Assembly (NCBI GenBank): GCA_943787405.1
Contig: CALSMH010000001.1
Location: forward strand, 62,001 to 126,000
Direction of reading: 5' to 3'
Source: an uncultured Nitrosomonadaceae bacterium
Lineage (GTDB): Bacteria > Pseudomonadota > Gammaproteobacteria > Burkholderiales > Nitrosomonadaceae
Length of the DNA: 64,000 bases
In this document: one piece after another, positions 45,482 to 59,583 of the stretch
Layout: each line of letters begins with the position of its first letter
How positions within the stretch are numbered: position 1 is the first letter of the stretch
Notes under the pieces: generated by a model
The model's input: the letters and a program-made list of their open reading frames with translations, nothing else
The model's database searches: none
Told to the model about the DNA's origin: nothing
Position numbers and translations under genes: made by a program

Positions 45482-45958
45482 TTAATTACTAACCTTCTCT
45501 CCATTCTTGTAATTTCCTTTACTACTTACCTGTCCATTGTCGTAATAATAAACCCAATCACCATCCCCCTTTCCGTTCTTGTAATTTCCTTTGCTACTTA
45601 TCTGCCCATTATCGTAATAATAAACCCAATTGCCATCTCCCTTTCCGTTCTTGTAATTTCCACTATATTTTAACTGTCCATTGTCGTAATAATAAACCCA
45701 ATCACCTTCCTCTTTCCCGTTCTTGTAACTTCCTCTATATCTTAAATCTCCATTGTCGTGATACCCAACCCACTTACCTATTTTTTTTCCGTCCTTTACT
45801 TTACCTTTTTCTTTCCCAGTTACTTCCCCGGTAAAAGGTAATCCACTAAAACCGGATTCTGCATAATGAAGACCATTTCGTTCAACCACAGAATCTGTTT
45901 CAATCGAACAAGAGATAAGAGATAGAAGAAATATCGGAAGTAGGAATAATATTTTCAT
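45482..45958 (-). CDS. MORN-repeat lipoprotein (YwqK-like), long form
   Basis: A 158-residue protein with an N-terminal signal ending in the lipobox SLISC, so it is probably lipid-anchored. After PFTGEVTGKEKG come four 24-residue MORN repeats of the form YKNGKGDGDWVYYYDNGQ. The repeat DNA is nearly identical between copies. It is a longer paralogue of the protein at 44467-44817, on the other side of yhbY. Function is unknown: MORN_2 repeats in exported proteins are usually considered binding or scaffold modules. Confidence 0.82.
   Translation of the reverse strand: MKILFLLPIFLLSLISCSIETDSVVERNGLHYAESGFSGLPFTGEVTGKEKGKVKDGKKIGKWVGYHDNGDLRYRGSYKNGKEEGDWVYYYDNGQLKYSGNYKNGKGDGNWVYYYDNGQISSKGNYKNGKGDGDWVYYYDNGQVSSKGNYKNGEKVSN
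45509..45796 (-). repeat. Four tandem 72-bp repeats within the MORN lipoprotein gene
   Basis: Units begin at 45509, 45581, 45653 and 45725 with GTAATTTCC or GTAACTTCC on the plus strand. The spacing is exactly 72 bases, equal to 24 codons. The first three are nearly identical and the fourth is diverged, suggesting recent duplication from one end. Confidence 0.92.
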
Positions 45959-46161
45959 TTAAGATTTATGGCAGAGAATGGCGGTCAGGTCTTTCATACA
46001 AGAATGATGACAGATTGAAGGAAATCAGGGAATACCACTAAATCCGCCATATCAAATTTACCCCATAGCAAAAATGCTAACGAGTCACTCTGTACAGGCA
46101 ATTTTTACCCCATATATCAACAATTTATTCGACTGTAACCGAGTGGATCTGAAGAGCCTCA

Positions 46162-46701
46162 TCAATTAACCATTGAATTTTTTATTTTCTCAATAAATAA
46201 TTTTTTACCCATGGAAATATTTTCTACCCACTCCTCATTCGCACCAGCATCAGCATTATCAGAAATATATTTAAAACATTTAAACTTTACACCCTTGATA
46301 TAGCAAATTTTGGCAATAGCATATGCCTCCATATCAACTAAATCTGTTTCCAATCTTGGAGCTTGTGTCACAAAAGAGTCTCCTGTTCCACAACTGTATC
46401 CGGTATTTCCAAAATTTATTTCTCCAATATCATCAAATGGAGTTTGACCAATCTTAAAACCTAGCGATGTAGCATCCATGTCTCTCTGGAAAAATCGAGT
46501 TACTTCTACCAGCCCTTTCAATTTTTTATTTAAACTGCCAGCTGTTCCATAATTAATTATTAGGGATGGGGAATAATCTTTAATAATTTCTAAAGTTTTG
46601 ATTGCGGCATTTATCTTGCCAACACCAGAATAATGAATTTGGAGATCAGGTAGGTCTTTTTCGCTGAGTTCTTCTTTCACAGCAACGAGTATTAAAGTCA
46701 T
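46162..46701 (-). CDS. Compact nucleoside phosphorylase/nucleosidase-like protein
   Basis: A 179-residue protein with the PNP/MTA-SAH nucleosidase pattern. VAVKEEL is at the N-terminus, YSGVGKINAA and INYGTAGSL form the phosphate/ribose loop, LVDMEAYAIAKI has the substrate-binding Glu, and YISDNAD has the catalytic Asp. It is about 50 residues shorter than E. coli MTAN, mainly between strands early in the fold. It may act on 5'-methylthioadenosine, S-adenosylhomocysteine or another nucleoside; specificity is not assignable. It lies upstream of the MORN lipoprotein and downstream of glmS on the same strand. Confidence 0.82.
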   Translation of the reverse strand: MTLILVAVKEELSEKDLPDLQIHYSGVGKINAAIKTLEIIKDYSPSLIINYGTAGSLNKKLKGLVEVTRFFQRDMDATSLGFKIGQTPFDDIGEINFGNTGYSCGTGDSFVTQAPRLETDLVDMEAYAIAKICYIKGVKFKCFKYISDNADAGANEEWVENISMGKKLFIEKIKNSMVN

Positions 46702-46752
46702 ATTATTTCTTTATAGTAGACTTTCTTATTAGAAAATAAACACTCTTCTGAA

Positions 46753-48600
46753 CTACTCTACGGTCACTGATTTAGCTAGATTTCTGGGCTTATCAACGTC
46801 GGTACCCTTCTGTAAGGCAACATGGTAAGCGAGCAGTTGAAGGGGTACAGTATGAAGAATCGGGCTAAGCAATCCTGCATTCTCAGCCATAGGAATAACA
46901 TGGAGTCCCTCGCTTTCCTGAATTCTGGAACCAGCATCTGCAAAAACATAAAGCTCCCCGCCACGTGCGCGCACTTCCTGTAAATTTGATTTTAGTTTCT
47001 CTAGTAACGTATCGTTGGGAGCAATTGCAACTACAGGCATGTCCTTGTCTATTAGGGCAAGGGGCCCGTGCTTCAGTTCACCTGCGGCATATGCCTCTGC
47101 ATGAATATAGGAAATTTCCTTGAGCTTGAGCGCACCCTCCATAGCAATTGGATAATGCATTCCACGCCCGAGAAATAGGGCGTGACTTTTCTGGGAAAAA
47201 TTCTCGGCCCATAATTTTACCTGTTTCTCTACTTCAAGCACATGCTGCAATGCAACAGGCAAATGTCGTAGCGTAGTAATCATTTCAAGTTCACGTTCAA
47301 CTGACAACTTTCCACCTAATTTTGCTAGCGTCATAGTAAATAGCATCAGTGCTGCTAACTGCGTAGTAAATGCTTTAGTAGACGCCACTCCAATTTCTGG
47401 CCCCGCACGTGTGAGAAAACATAAATCTGCTTGTCTCACAATCGTACTTTCTGCAACATTGCAAATCGCAAGATTATGAGTATTTCCTAATGATTTAGCA
47501 TAATTGAGTGCGGCAATAGTATCTGCTGTCTCTCCAGACTGTGATATTCCAACTACCAATGTATTGGGTCGAGAGACTGGATTACGGTAACGGTATTCAC
47601 TTGCGATCTCAACATTACAAGTGATCCCAGCTACAGATTCAAGCCAGTAACGAGCAACCAGACCCGCATGATAACTAGTGCCACAAGCAAGTATCAGGAT
47701 ACCATCAGTAGATTTAAGAATATCCTCTGCTTTACTCCCAAACAATTTTGGGGAAATCGAATGAGCATTGAGCACCATTTCTAATGTGTTAGCTACTGCG
47801 CTGGGTTGCTCGAATATTTCTTTTTGCATGAAATGATCATAGGGGCCCATTTCTACAGATGCAGTTGTGAGATCACTCTCATGTACCTCACGTGTGACTT
47901 TTACATACGGTCCGGCGCCTAAATAATTTACAATGCGATAGCCATCTTGGTATAACTCTGCAACATCGCCTTCTTCAAGATAAATCATGCTCTTGGTAAC
48001 TTGTAACAATGCCGAAGCATCTGAGGCGGCATAATTTCCATTCTCTCCTAAGCCCAATATCAATGGGGCACCATTACGAGAAACAATGATACGTTCAGGA
48101 TGAGTTTCCTCCATTACAGCAATCGCGTAAGCACCTTGCAAATCAGAAATAGAGAGAATAACTGCTTTAAATAAATCAAGCTCCTTCTTTAAATAAAACG
48201 TAATAAGGTGAGCTATAACTTCAGTGTCTGTATCAGAATGGAATTCAAACCCTTCATCTTTCAATCGTTGATGTAACGCCTCATAATTCTCAATAATGCC
48301 ATTATGTACTACTGCGACCTTCGACATGTCGCCTGAAAAATGCGGGTGAGCATTACGCTCAGATGGCTCCCCATGTGTAGCCCAACGTGTATGAGCAATA
48401 CCAATCTTACCTTGATATTTCTGGTCATTTACAAGCTTACTCAGTTCGGTTACGCGCCCGGTAGTACGTAACCGATTAAGCCTTCCATTTAGTAACGCTA
48501 ATCCAGATGAGTCATAACCACGGTATTCAAGGCGATGCAAACCTTCTAACAATACAGGAACAATATTATCCTGGGCTACTGCGCCTATTATTCCACACAT
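46753..48600 (-). CDS. glmS: Glutamine-fructose-6-phosphate aminotransferase (isomerising)
   Basis: Makes glucosamine-6-phosphate, the entry to UDP-GlcNAc for peptidoglycan and LPS. The 615-residue protein has the N-terminal nucleophile glutaminase domain ([10 protein letters not shown], with Cys2 as nucleophile). Two SIS sugar-isomerase domains follow ([17 protein letters not shown] and [36 protein letters not shown]), and the protein ends [13 protein letters not shown]. It lies 68 bases downstream of glmU on the same strand, forming a glmU-glmS operon. Confidence 0.97.
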   Translation of the reverse strand: MCGIIGAVAQDNIVPVLLEGLHRLEYRGYDSSGLALLNGRLNRLRTTGRVTELSKLVNDQKYQGKIGIAHTRWATHGEPSERNAHPHFSGDMSKVAVVHNGIIENYEALHQRLKDEGFEFHSDTDTEVIAHLITFYLKKELDLFKAVILSISDLQGAYAIAVMEETHPERIIVSRNGAPLILGLGENGNYAASDASALLQVTKSMIYLEEGDVAELYQDGYRIVNYLGAGPYVKVTREVHESDLTTASVEMGPYDHFMQKEIFEQPSAVANTLEMVLNAHSISPKLFGSKAEDILKSTDGILILACGTSYHAGLVARYWLESVAGITCNVEIASEYRYRNPVSRPNTLVVGISQSGETADTIAALNYAKSLGNTHNLAICNVAESTIVRQADLCFLTRAGPEIGVASTKAFTTQLAALMLFTMTLAKLGGKLSVERELEMITTLRHLPVALQHVLEVEKQVKLWAENFSQKSHALFLGRGMHYPIAMEGALKLKEISYIHAEAYAAGELKHGPLALIDKDMPVVAIAPNDTLLEKLKSNLQEVRARGGELYVFADAGSRIQESEGLHVIPMAENAGLLSPILHTVPLQLLAYHVALQKGTDVDKPRNLAKSVTVE

Positions 48601-48668
48601 GGAAGTTTTTCCTTATTGTTCTTATCTATATACAACTACAAGACATTAGAAATTTATAATGCCACATT

Positions 48669-50036
48669 TTATTTCTTGGCTGGTCTCTTCCACCCAGTAA
48701 TACTTCTTTGTTTAGAACGTGACAAAGTTAATTTCTCTGGAAGAGTGTCCACTGTAATAGTTGATCCTGCTCCTATGGTAGATCCGCTAGTTATTTTCAC
48801 AGGTGCTATTAATTGTGTATCTGAACCAATAAATACGTCGTCTTCAATAATTGTCTGGAATTTATTTACTCCATCATAATTACAAGTAATCGTCCCCGCA
48901 CCTACATTAACTTTTTTTCCGACCGTTGCATCCCCGATATAGCTCAAATGGTTAATCTTACTGCCAGAATTAATACTACTTTTTTTAATCTCTACAAAAT
49001 TACCAATATGAATCTCATCGGCCAAATTCGTTCCTGGGCGTATACGAGAAAATGGTCCAACTCTACAGTTTTTTCCTATGCCAGCATCTTCAATAAGACT
49101 AAATGGAAGTATTGTTGTACCTGCGTCTATTTCTACATTCTTTAATATACAGTGAGCACCAATTTTCACTTCATCACCCAGCTTAACTTCCCCCTCAAAA
49201 ATACAATTAATATCTACTTCTACATCCCTTCCACAATTTAATTCTCCACGAATATCAGTTCGTGAAGGGTCAGCTAACGTCACACCTTGTTCAAGTAACT
49301 TTTCTGCATAATTTCTTTGATATGTTCGTTCAAGTGCAGCTAATTGTACTTTGCTATTCACACCGAGAACCTCCCAATTATTAGATGGATGTGCCGCCTC
49401 TATTTTTTCTCCAGCCTTAGCTGCTATTGCTACAATATCGGTAAGATAATATTCTTTTTGAGAATTTTTATTCTGGAGCTTAGGTAACCACTCATGTAAA
49501 TTAACATTTGGAATCGCCATAATACCAGTGTTAATTTCTTTAATCTTCTGCTGATCTTTATTTGTATCTTTGTCCTCAACAATTGCAATAATATTATTAG
49601 CCTCAGTATCTCGCACAATTCTTCCATAGCCAGTCGGGTCATCTGCCCTCATTGTTAATAATGCTAAATTTCCTTTTAAGGAATCTGATAATAGTTCTTT
49701 AAGTGTTTCAGAACTGATTAAAGGCACATCACCATATAAAACTAGCGTTAATCCTTTTTTATCTAAATGAGGTAGAGCCTGCATCAACGCATGCCCCGTA
49801 CCAAGCTGTGGCTTTTGTTTTACCCATATTAGCCCATCATTAACTATAGCATTCCGAACAGCATCATTACCATGTCCGTATACCACACAAATTTTATGCG
49901 GTAATAATAAGTTAGCTGTGTCAAGCACATGAGATAGCAGTGATTTTCCTGCCAATGAATGTAAAACCTTTGGTAAAGACGAATTCATGCGCTTACCAAG
50001 CCCAGCCGCTAATATAATGACATTAAGTTCTTTCAC
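48669..50036 (-). CDS. glmU: Bifunctional GlcN-1-P acetyltransferase / GlcNAc-1-P uridylyltransferase
   Basis: Catalyses the last two steps to UDP-GlcNAc. The 455-residue protein has an N-terminal pyrophosphorylase domain (ILAAGLGKRMNSSLPKVLH, YGDVPLISSETL) and a C-terminal left-handed beta-helix with hexapeptide repeats (residues about 250-440). The acetyltransferase-site YIGDATVGKKVNVGAGTITCNYDG lies there. It starts with GTG at 50036. A strong terminator separates it from the ATP synthase operon upstream, so it needs its own promoter. Confidence 0.97.
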   Translation of the reverse strand: MKELNVIILAAGLGKRMNSSLPKVLHSLAGKSLLSHVLDTANLLLPHKICVVYGHGNDAVRNAIVNDGLIWVKQKPQLGTGHALMQALPHLDKKGLTLVLYGDVPLISSETLKELLSDSLKGNLALLTMRADDPTGYGRIVRDTEANNIIAIVEDKDTNKDQQKIKEINTGIMAIPNVNLHEWLPKLQNKNSQKEYYLTDIVAIAAKAGEKIEAAHPSNNWEVLGVNSKVQLAALERTYQRNYAEKLLEQGVTLADPSRTDIRGELNCGRDVEVDINCIFEGEVKLGDEVKIGAHCILKNVEIDAGTTILPFSLIEDAGIGKNCRVGPFSRIRPGTNLADEIHIGNFVEIKKSSINSGSKINHLSYIGDATVGKKVNVGAGTITCNYDGVNKFQTIIEDDVFIGSDTQLIAPVKITSGSTIGAGSTITVDTLPEKLTLSRSKQRSITGWKRPAKK

Positions 50037-50066
50037 GTGTTAATAGGTAATTATTATTGTGACAAG

Positions 50067-50095
50067 AGGATATAAAGTTTAACTTTAATTTTCAA
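50067..50095 (-). promoter_or_regulatory. Candidate promoter for glmU-glmS
   Basis: On the minus strand TTGAAA (50095-50090) and TATCCT (50072-50067) are 17 bases apart, matching consensus at 5/6 and 4/6. It lies between the atp terminator and the glmU start, placing transcription start near 50060 and a leader of about 25 bases. Confidence 0.35.
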
Positions 50096-50123
50096 TTTAT
50101 GCTCAAAATTATATTGATAAAAT

Positions 50124-50151
50124 AAAAAAGGCGACCTAAGTCGCCTTTTTT
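50124..50151. terminator. Rho-independent terminator of the atp operon
   Basis: GGCGAC (50130-50135) pairs with GTCGCC (50140-50145) around CTAA, flanked by A-run 50124-50129 and T-run 50146-50151. The symmetrical A and T runs make it work on both strands. It lies 20 bases past the atpC stop and ends the nine-gene operon. Confidence 0.9.
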
Positions 50152-50171
50152 CTACGTTCAAATAGCATCCC

Positions 50172-50597
50172 CTAGCGCGGATTTTTTCTTATTTTTTCAA
50201 TTGCTGCTATTTGAGCAAGAGACTCTGCTAATTCTGCTTGAGCTTTAGCATAATCTATTTTAGAAGACTTATCTTTCATAGCCTCTTCTGCACGAACTTT
50301 AGCTTCAAGAGCCTTAGCTTCATCCAGATCAGCCCCTCGAATAGCAGTATCAGCAAGAATAGTCACAATACTAGGCTGAACTTCTAACATTCCACCAGAA
50401 ACATAAATTAATTCATCTTCAGTCTGCTCAGGAATTTTAATCCGTACTGACCCTGGTTTTATTCTTGTAATCATTGGCGCATGACGTGGATAAATACCAA
50501 CTTCACCCATTTGCGCCGGTACAATGACTACCTCAGCAAGCCCAGAAAAAATCTCCTGCTCAGCACTTACCACATCTACATGTATTGACATTGCCAT
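50172..50597 (-). CDS. atpC: ATP synthase epsilon subunit
   Basis: Central-stalk subunit that couples and inhibits F1. The 141-residue protein has the N-terminal beta-sandwich ([44 protein letters not shown]) and a C-terminal helical hairpin ([20 protein letters not shown]). ATG codons at residues 1 and 3 are both possible starts. It follows atpD by 13 bases as the last gene of the operon, before a strong terminator. Confidence 0.96.
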   Translation of the reverse strand: MAMSIHVDVVSAEQEIFSGLAEVVIVPAQMGEVGIYPRHAPMITRIKPGSVRIKIPEQTEDELIYVSGGMLEVQPSIVTILADTAIRGADLDEAKALEAKVRAEEAMKDKSSKIDYAKAQAELAESLAQIAAIEKIRKNPR

Positions 50598-50610
50598 ATA
50601 TTAATTTTTA

Positions 50611-51996
<1,386 letters not shown>

Positions 51997-52018
51997 TCAA
52001 TTACTAAATCGAAAATTA

Positions 52019-52927
52019 TTAAACCGCTGCAGCGCCCGCAACTATCTCAGAAAGTTCTTTAGTGATGGCTGCTTGACGGGTCTTGTTGTAAACCAATGTA
52101 AGCTCGTTAATTACGTCACCCGCATTATCTGATGCGGCCTTCATTGCTACCATCCGAGCGGATTGCTCAGAGGCTATATTCTCTGTCAAAGATTGATAAA
52201 TGAGTGCCTCTATATATCTCACCATTACGTCATCAATAACAGTTTTAGCATCCGGTTCGTATATGTAGTCCCATGTTCCAGCCGGTCCCTCATGATTCTT
52301 ACCATCGCTTTCTTGCCCTTCTTCACTACTGCCCTGTAGCTGTTCATCAGATAATGGAAGTAACTGCTCCATTATGGGCTCTTGTTTCATAGCATTAATA
52401 AATTTGGTATAGAAAAGGTAAACCCGATCAAAACGATCTTCATTGTATCCATCGAGCACTACTTTAACTGCACCGATAAGGCTATCAATATTTGGTGTAT
52501 CACCCAACCCAACGACATTAGAAACTACATTAGCCCCAATTCGCGTCATGAAACCCAAGCTTTTACTGCCAATACAGCAGACTTCTATCTGCTCTCCTTC
52601 ACCTTCCCACTCTTTAATCTTTGCAGTAGCCAAGCGCAGGATGTTTGTATTAAGCCCCCCACATAAGCCTTTATCGGAAGTAACAACAATGATTCCAATA
52701 CGCTTTACTGTGTCTCTTTCTACTAAAAATGGGTGCTTATATTCACTACTAGCACGACTCATATGCGCCGCCACATTCCGGATCTTATCTCCGTATGGAC
52801 GCGCCTTTTTCATCCGCTCTTGCGCCTTTCTCATTTTAGAGGCGGCAACCATTTCCATCGCACGAGTGATCTTTTGCGTATTTTTTACGCTACTGATCTT
52901 AGTCCGTATTTCTCTACTTCCTGCCAT
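52019..52927 (-). CDS. atpG: ATP synthase gamma subunit
   Basis: Rotor shaft of F1. The 302-residue protein has the N-terminal helix ([35 protein letters not shown]), a central Rossmann-like domain with [11 protein letters not shown], and the C-terminal helix [25 protein letters not shown]. An acidic, low-complexity insertion of about 15 residues ([15 protein letters not shown]) lies near residue 205, before the C-terminal helix. It starts three bases after the atpA stop. Confidence 0.96.
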   Translation of the reverse strand: MAGSREIRTKISSVKNTQKITRAMEMVAASKMRKAQERMKKARPYGDKIRNVAAHMSRASSEYKHPFLVERDTVKRIGIIVVTSDKGLCGGLNTNILRLATAKIKEWEGEGEQIEVCCIGSKSLGFMTRIGANVVSNVVGLGDTPNIDSLIGAVKVVLDGYNEDRFDRVYLFYTKFINAMKQEPIMEQLLPLSDEQLQGSSEEGQESDGKNHEGPAGTWDYIYEPDAKTVIDDVMVRYIEALIYQSLTENIASEQSARMVAMKAASDNAGDVINELTLVYNKTRQAAITKELSEIVAGAAAV

Positions 52928-52930
52928 GGC

Positions 52931-54472
52931 TTAATAAGACCCACTCGATGTAAAGTCTTGAACTGCCGCATCGAGCGCTTTATCAGTTTCAGCGTCAAGC
53001 TCACCACTTGTTTGAATCTTATCCATGATGTCGCTATATTTACTCCGCATATGGCCCCTAAGTGCAGATTCAAATGCTAGCGCGCGACTTACTTCTACAT
53101 CATCTAAGTATCCCTTGTTAACTGCAAACAATGTGAGCGCCATTTCTGCCACACTTAAAGTAGCATATTGTGCTTGCTTCATTAGCTCTGTTACCATTTT
53201 TCCACGCTCTAATTGCTTTCTGGTAGCCTCATCAAGATCAGAAGCAAATTGTGCAAATGCTGCAAGTTCGCGATACTGGGCTAAAGCCAAACGTACACCA
53301 CCGCCTAGTTTTTTAATTACCTTGGTTTGTGCTGCACCGCCAACACGAGATACCGAAACCCCTGCATTAATTGCAGGACGAATACCAGCATTAAACAAAT
53401 CAGTTTCTAAGAATATTTGTCCATCAGTGATTGAAATTACGTTAGTAGGAACAAAAGCTGTAACATCACCAGCTTGGGTTTCAATGACTGGCAATGCTGT
53501 TAGTGACCCCGTTTTACCCTTAACCTTGCCTTCAGTATATTTTTCAACATAATCTTCACTGACCCGAGCTGCTCTTTCGAGTAAGCGTGAATGTAGATAG
53601 AACACATCACCCGGATAAGCTTCACGACCCGGCGGCCTACGAAGCAACAATGATATTTGACGATATGCCCAAGCTTGTTTAGTTAAATCATCATAAATAA
53701 TTAGCGCGTCTTGGCCGTTATCACGGAAATATTCTCCCATTGTACAACCAGAGTAAGGCGCAATAAATTGCATTGCTGCTGATTCAGATGCTGTAGCTGC
53801 AACTACAATCGTGTATTCCAACGCACCGTGCTCTTCTAGTTTACGTACTACATTTGCAACAGAAGATGCTTTTTGTCCGACCGCAACATAGATGCAGGTC
53901 ATGTTCTGACCCTTCTGATTAATAATGGTATCAATCGCTACAGCTGTTTTACCAGTTTGACGATCGCCAATAATCAATTCTCGTTGTCCTCGTCCTACAG
54001 GAACCATGGCATCAATTGATTTCAATCCAGTTTGTACAGGCTGATCAACAGATTTACGCCAGATTACGCCTGGAGCGATTTTTTCAATTGGCTCGGAACC
54101 CTTTGCCTCTATTGGTCCTTTCCCATCTATTGGCTGGCCAAGTGAGTTAACAACCCGCCCCATTAGCTCTTCGCCTACAGGTACCTCTAAAATACGACCG
54201 GTACACTTGACAATATCGCCTTCGGTTATGTGTTCATATTCACCTAGAATCACTGCGCCCACAGAGTCCCGCTCAAGATTTAGCGCGAGCCCGAAAGTGT
54301 TACCGGGAAACTCAAGCATTTCTCCCTGCATCACATCAGACAGGCCATGAACACGCACAATTCCGTCAGTTACCGAAACTACGGTTCCTTGAGTCTTGAC
54401 CTCCGATGTGGCATCAAGTCCTTCTATCTTATTTTTAATCAGTTCGCTAATTTCAGATGGATTTAACTGCAT
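52931..54472 (-). CDS. atpA: ATP synthase alpha subunit
   Basis: Non-catalytic nucleotide-binding F1 subunit. The 513-residue protein starts [16 protein letters not shown] and has Walker [10 protein letters not shown] near residue 170 and [10 protein letters not shown]-like [16 protein letters not shown]. The arginine-finger region [11 protein letters not shown] (here [11 protein letters not shown]) is present. Length matches E. coli AtpA. It lies between atpH and atpG. Confidence 0.97.
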   Translation of the reverse strand: MQLNPSEISELIKNKIEGLDATSEVKTQGTVVSVTDGIVRVHGLSDVMQGEMLEFPGNTFGLALNLERDSVGAVILGEYEHITEGDIVKCTGRILEVPVGEELMGRVVNSLGQPIDGKGPIEAKGSEPIEKIAPGVIWRKSVDQPVQTGLKSIDAMVPVGRGQRELIIGDRQTGKTAVAIDTIINQKGQNMTCIYVAVGQKASSVANVVRKLEEHGALEYTIVVAATASESAAMQFIAPYSGCTMGEYFRDNGQDALIIYDDLTKQAWAYRQISLLLRRPPGREAYPGDVFYLHSRLLERAARVSEDYVEKYTEGKVKGKTGSLTALPVIETQAGDVTAFVPTNVISITDGQIFLETDLFNAGIRPAINAGVSVSRVGGAAQTKVIKKLGGGVRLALAQYRELAAFAQFASDLDEATRKQLERGKMVTELMKQAQYATLSVAEMALTLFAVNKGYLDDVEVSRALAFESALRGHMRSKYSDIMDKIQTSGELDAETDKALDAAVQDFTSSGSY

Positions 54473-54484
54473 TTCTTATAACTC

Positions 54485-55045
54485 CTAGCTTTTAAGCGCA
54501 ACAGACATGGCTTCCAGTTTTCCGCGTACAGAGGCATCTAACACCTCGTCGCCAATCTCAACCTTTACCCCACCTATTAATTTGGGATTTACATCTACCT
54601 TGGCCTCTATTTTGCACTTAAACTTAGACTCGAGGCCTGTTACTAAGTCATTTAGTTGCTGTTTAGTTATGGCAAATGCGGAAGTAATTTTTGCTTCCAA
54701 CACGCCATCTTCTTGTGTTTTCAGTTGCTCAAATAATTCGCTCACCTCAGGCAATACTGCAACCCGCTTTCCTTCAGTCAACAATAAGATAAAAGTGCAA
54801 TTATCTTTATTAAGCTTTTTCCCACATATGGCATGATTTAAAATCTCGCATATTTCTAATAGTATTTCGCCCAATCGTTTAGCAGGTACCGATGGATTGC
54901 CTAGAAGAGAGCGTATGCGTTCATCATTTGCCACAAACGCAGCTATTTTAAGCATGTTTGACCAGTCTGATAATTTATTACTGGTCTTAGCAAGCTTAAA
55001 TGCCGCTTCCGCATATGGACGCGCTATTGTTAGTGCTTCAGCCAT
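54485..55045 (-). CDS. atpH: ATP synthase delta subunit
   Basis: Links F1 to the peripheral stalk. The 186-residue protein starts ARPYAEAAFKLAKTSNKLSDW and ends with KIEAKVDVNPKLIGGVKVEIGDEVLDASVRGKLEAM, the conserved C-terminal signature of delta/OSCP. It follows atpF by three bases and precedes atpA by 12. Confidence 0.95.
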   Translation of the reverse strand: MAEALTIARPYAEAAFKLAKTSNKLSDWSNMLKIAAFVANDERIRSLLGNPSVPAKRLGEILLEICEILNHAICGKKLNKDNCTFILLLTEGKRVAVLPEVSELFEQLKTQEDGVLEAKITSAFAITKQQLNDLVTGLESKFKCKIEAKVDVNPKLIGGVKVEIGDEVLDASVRGKLEAMSVALKS

Positions 55046-55048
55046 ATA

Positions 55049-55519
55049 TTATAGCTCTGCCTTAATATTTTTAAGTAGATCAGCATGAGCTTTAGCATCT
55101 ACTTCTCGGTCCAGAATCTTTGCTGCACCAGCTACAGCTAAATCAGCCACATTCTGACGCAACGCTTCTCTAGCACGAACGATCTCTTGCTCAACCTCAG
55201 CTTTAGCCATAGAAACAATGCGATCCCCTTCTTCTTGAGCGAGGCCTTTTGCTTCCTCGACAACTTGAGATGACCGTTTTTCTGCTTGAGCAAGTATTTC
55301 AGCAGCTTTCTGTTTTGCTATAAGCATTTCATCAGCAGCGCTCTTAGAGGCCTGTTCTAATTCTTGTTTACCGCGCTCTCCCGCCGCCAAACCATCAGCA
55401 ATTTGTTTCTTACGATCACTAAGTGCTTGCATGATTGGCGGCCATACAAATTTCATACAGAACCAGACAAACAATATAAACATGATCGTTTGTGCGATTA
55501 AGGTAGCATTGATATTCAT
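55049..55519 (-). CDS. atpF: ATP synthase b subunit
   Basis: Peripheral stalk of F0F1. The 156-residue protein has one N-terminal membrane helix ([25 protein letters not shown]). A long charged coiled-coil helix rich in Ala, Glu, Lys and Gln follows. The length and position between atpE and atpH are standard; no b' paralogue is present. Confidence 0.95.
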   Translation of the reverse strand: MNINATLIAQTIMFILFVWFCMKFVWPPIMQALSDRKKQIADGLAAGERGKQELEQASKSAADEMLIAKQKAAEILAQAEKRSSQVVEEAKGLAQEEGDRIVSMAKAEVEQEIVRAREALRQNVADLAVAGAAKILDREVDAKAHADLLKNIKAEL

Positions 55520-55555
55520 GTACGAACCTTTTTAATGATTAACAATGTCGGAGAT

Positions 55556-55801
<246 letters not shown>

Positions 55802-55824
55802 CTATAAATAAAATATTACAAAAA

Positions 55825-56733
<909 letters not shown>

Positions 56734-57099
56734 TTAATTATTTCTATTCTCGCCTTGTAGCGGAGCAATTATCCACGCCAACTGACTCGCTACAAAACCA
56801 ACTAAAACCGCCAATGGAACAAGTGCGCCCATCCCTATAGCTAAAAGTATACTTAGTACCAAAAAACGCTCCACTCCGGAGCGATAAAATATCCACAAAT
56901 GCTGCTGCGCTTCTTTCAGGGTTTTGTTTTTACTACTTTGCATACGCCAAAGTAACAACAGCGTACCAACCAAAGCAACTACCCCACCATATATTGCAGC
57001 TCCTGCCTCGGCTTCACCTTCTAAAGCATAAGCAACTATTCCGACTATTACGGAAATTACTATTTGCAGTACTGCTGTACGGTGTACGCTGGATTTCAT
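56734..57099 (-). CDS. atpI: ATP synthase subunit I (AtpI)
   Basis: A small membrane protein of about 121 residues with four hydrophobic segments (AVLQIVISVIVGIVAYAL, AAIYGGVVALVGTLLLLW, VLSILLAIGMGALVPLAVLVGFVASQLAWI). It is implicated in c-ring assembly and is not part of the mature enzyme. I use the ATG at 57099; a GTG at 57105 is also possible. As the first gene of the operon, it lies just downstream of a near-consensus promoter. Confidence 0.92.
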   Translation of the reverse strand: MKSSVHRTAVLQIVISVIVGIVAYALEGEAEAGAAIYGGVVALVGTLLLLWRMQSSKNKTLKEAQQHLWIFYRSGVERFLVLSILLAIGMGALVPLAVLVGFVASQLAWIIAPLQGENRNN

Positions 57100-57149
57100 T
57101 ACCACATCTCAACGCATGATTTCCGAAGTCCAACGTTGGAAAAAGCGAG

Positions 57150-57178
57150 AGTTTAATGTTTCATTGAAAGACTGTCAA
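57150..57178 (-). promoter_or_regulatory. Promoter of the atp operon
   Basis: On the minus strand a perfect -35 TTGACA (57178-57173) is followed after 17 bases by TAAACT (57155-57150), four of six matches to -10. Transcription would start near 57143, giving a leader of about 40 bases before atpI. Confidence 0.65.
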
Positions 57179-57337
57179 GAGACAACTCTTGGGGATTTCA
57201 GGCCATATATCTTGATAACCTTTATCCACAGTAAATTAGAGAAGTTAAAACAATGAAACCATAACATATTTAACAGATAAAATTCTTGTTTCCATTGTCT
57301 TTTAAGATCATTCCCTCCCGCAATTTAACTCTATTTC

Positions 57338-57366
57338 TTGACCACAATGTTGAGTAGTTTTACTAT
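57338..57366 (+). promoter_or_regulatory. Candidate promoter for yggS
   Basis: TTGACC (57338-57343) and TACTAT (57361-57366) are separated by 17 bases, matching consensus at 5/6 and 4/6. The start point near 57373 would leave a leader of about 150 bases, so a closer promoter is also possible. Confidence 0.35.
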
Positions 57367-57523
57367 GCCCATAAAATAACTTAGGGGCTTTTTTATCTTT
57401 ATTTCTGGCAAATGCCTCTTAAAGATTCACTAAATTATGCTATTTATACCCAAAATTAGATATTATATTGGGCCAATACATTTAGCACGAACTGATGTGA
57501 GCAATTAATTTAATTAATTTATT

Positions 57524-59530
<2,007 letters not shown>

Positions 59531-59583
59531 AGATAAAGAATTTAAGAGAGTACGCTTACAGATTAATTATTTAGCTAAAGATT

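Larger units (their letters stand above)
57100..57523. other. Divergent atpI/yggS regulatory region
   Basis: A 424-base gap containing candidate promoters for the atp operon (minus strand) and yggS (plus strand), detailed separately. The remaining sequence is AT-rich. I see no gene, tRNA or terminator hairpin. The parA-parB genes often found upstream of atpI in related genomes are absent. Confidence 0.5.

Noticed and set aside
45509-45796. CRISPR-like array
   Set aside because: Repeats are contiguous 72-bp coding units with no unique spacers, and there are no cas genes.
44467-45958. Toxin-antitoxin system involving the YwqK-like MORN proteins
   Set aside because: Both proteins have export signals and no toxin-like partner is adjacent.
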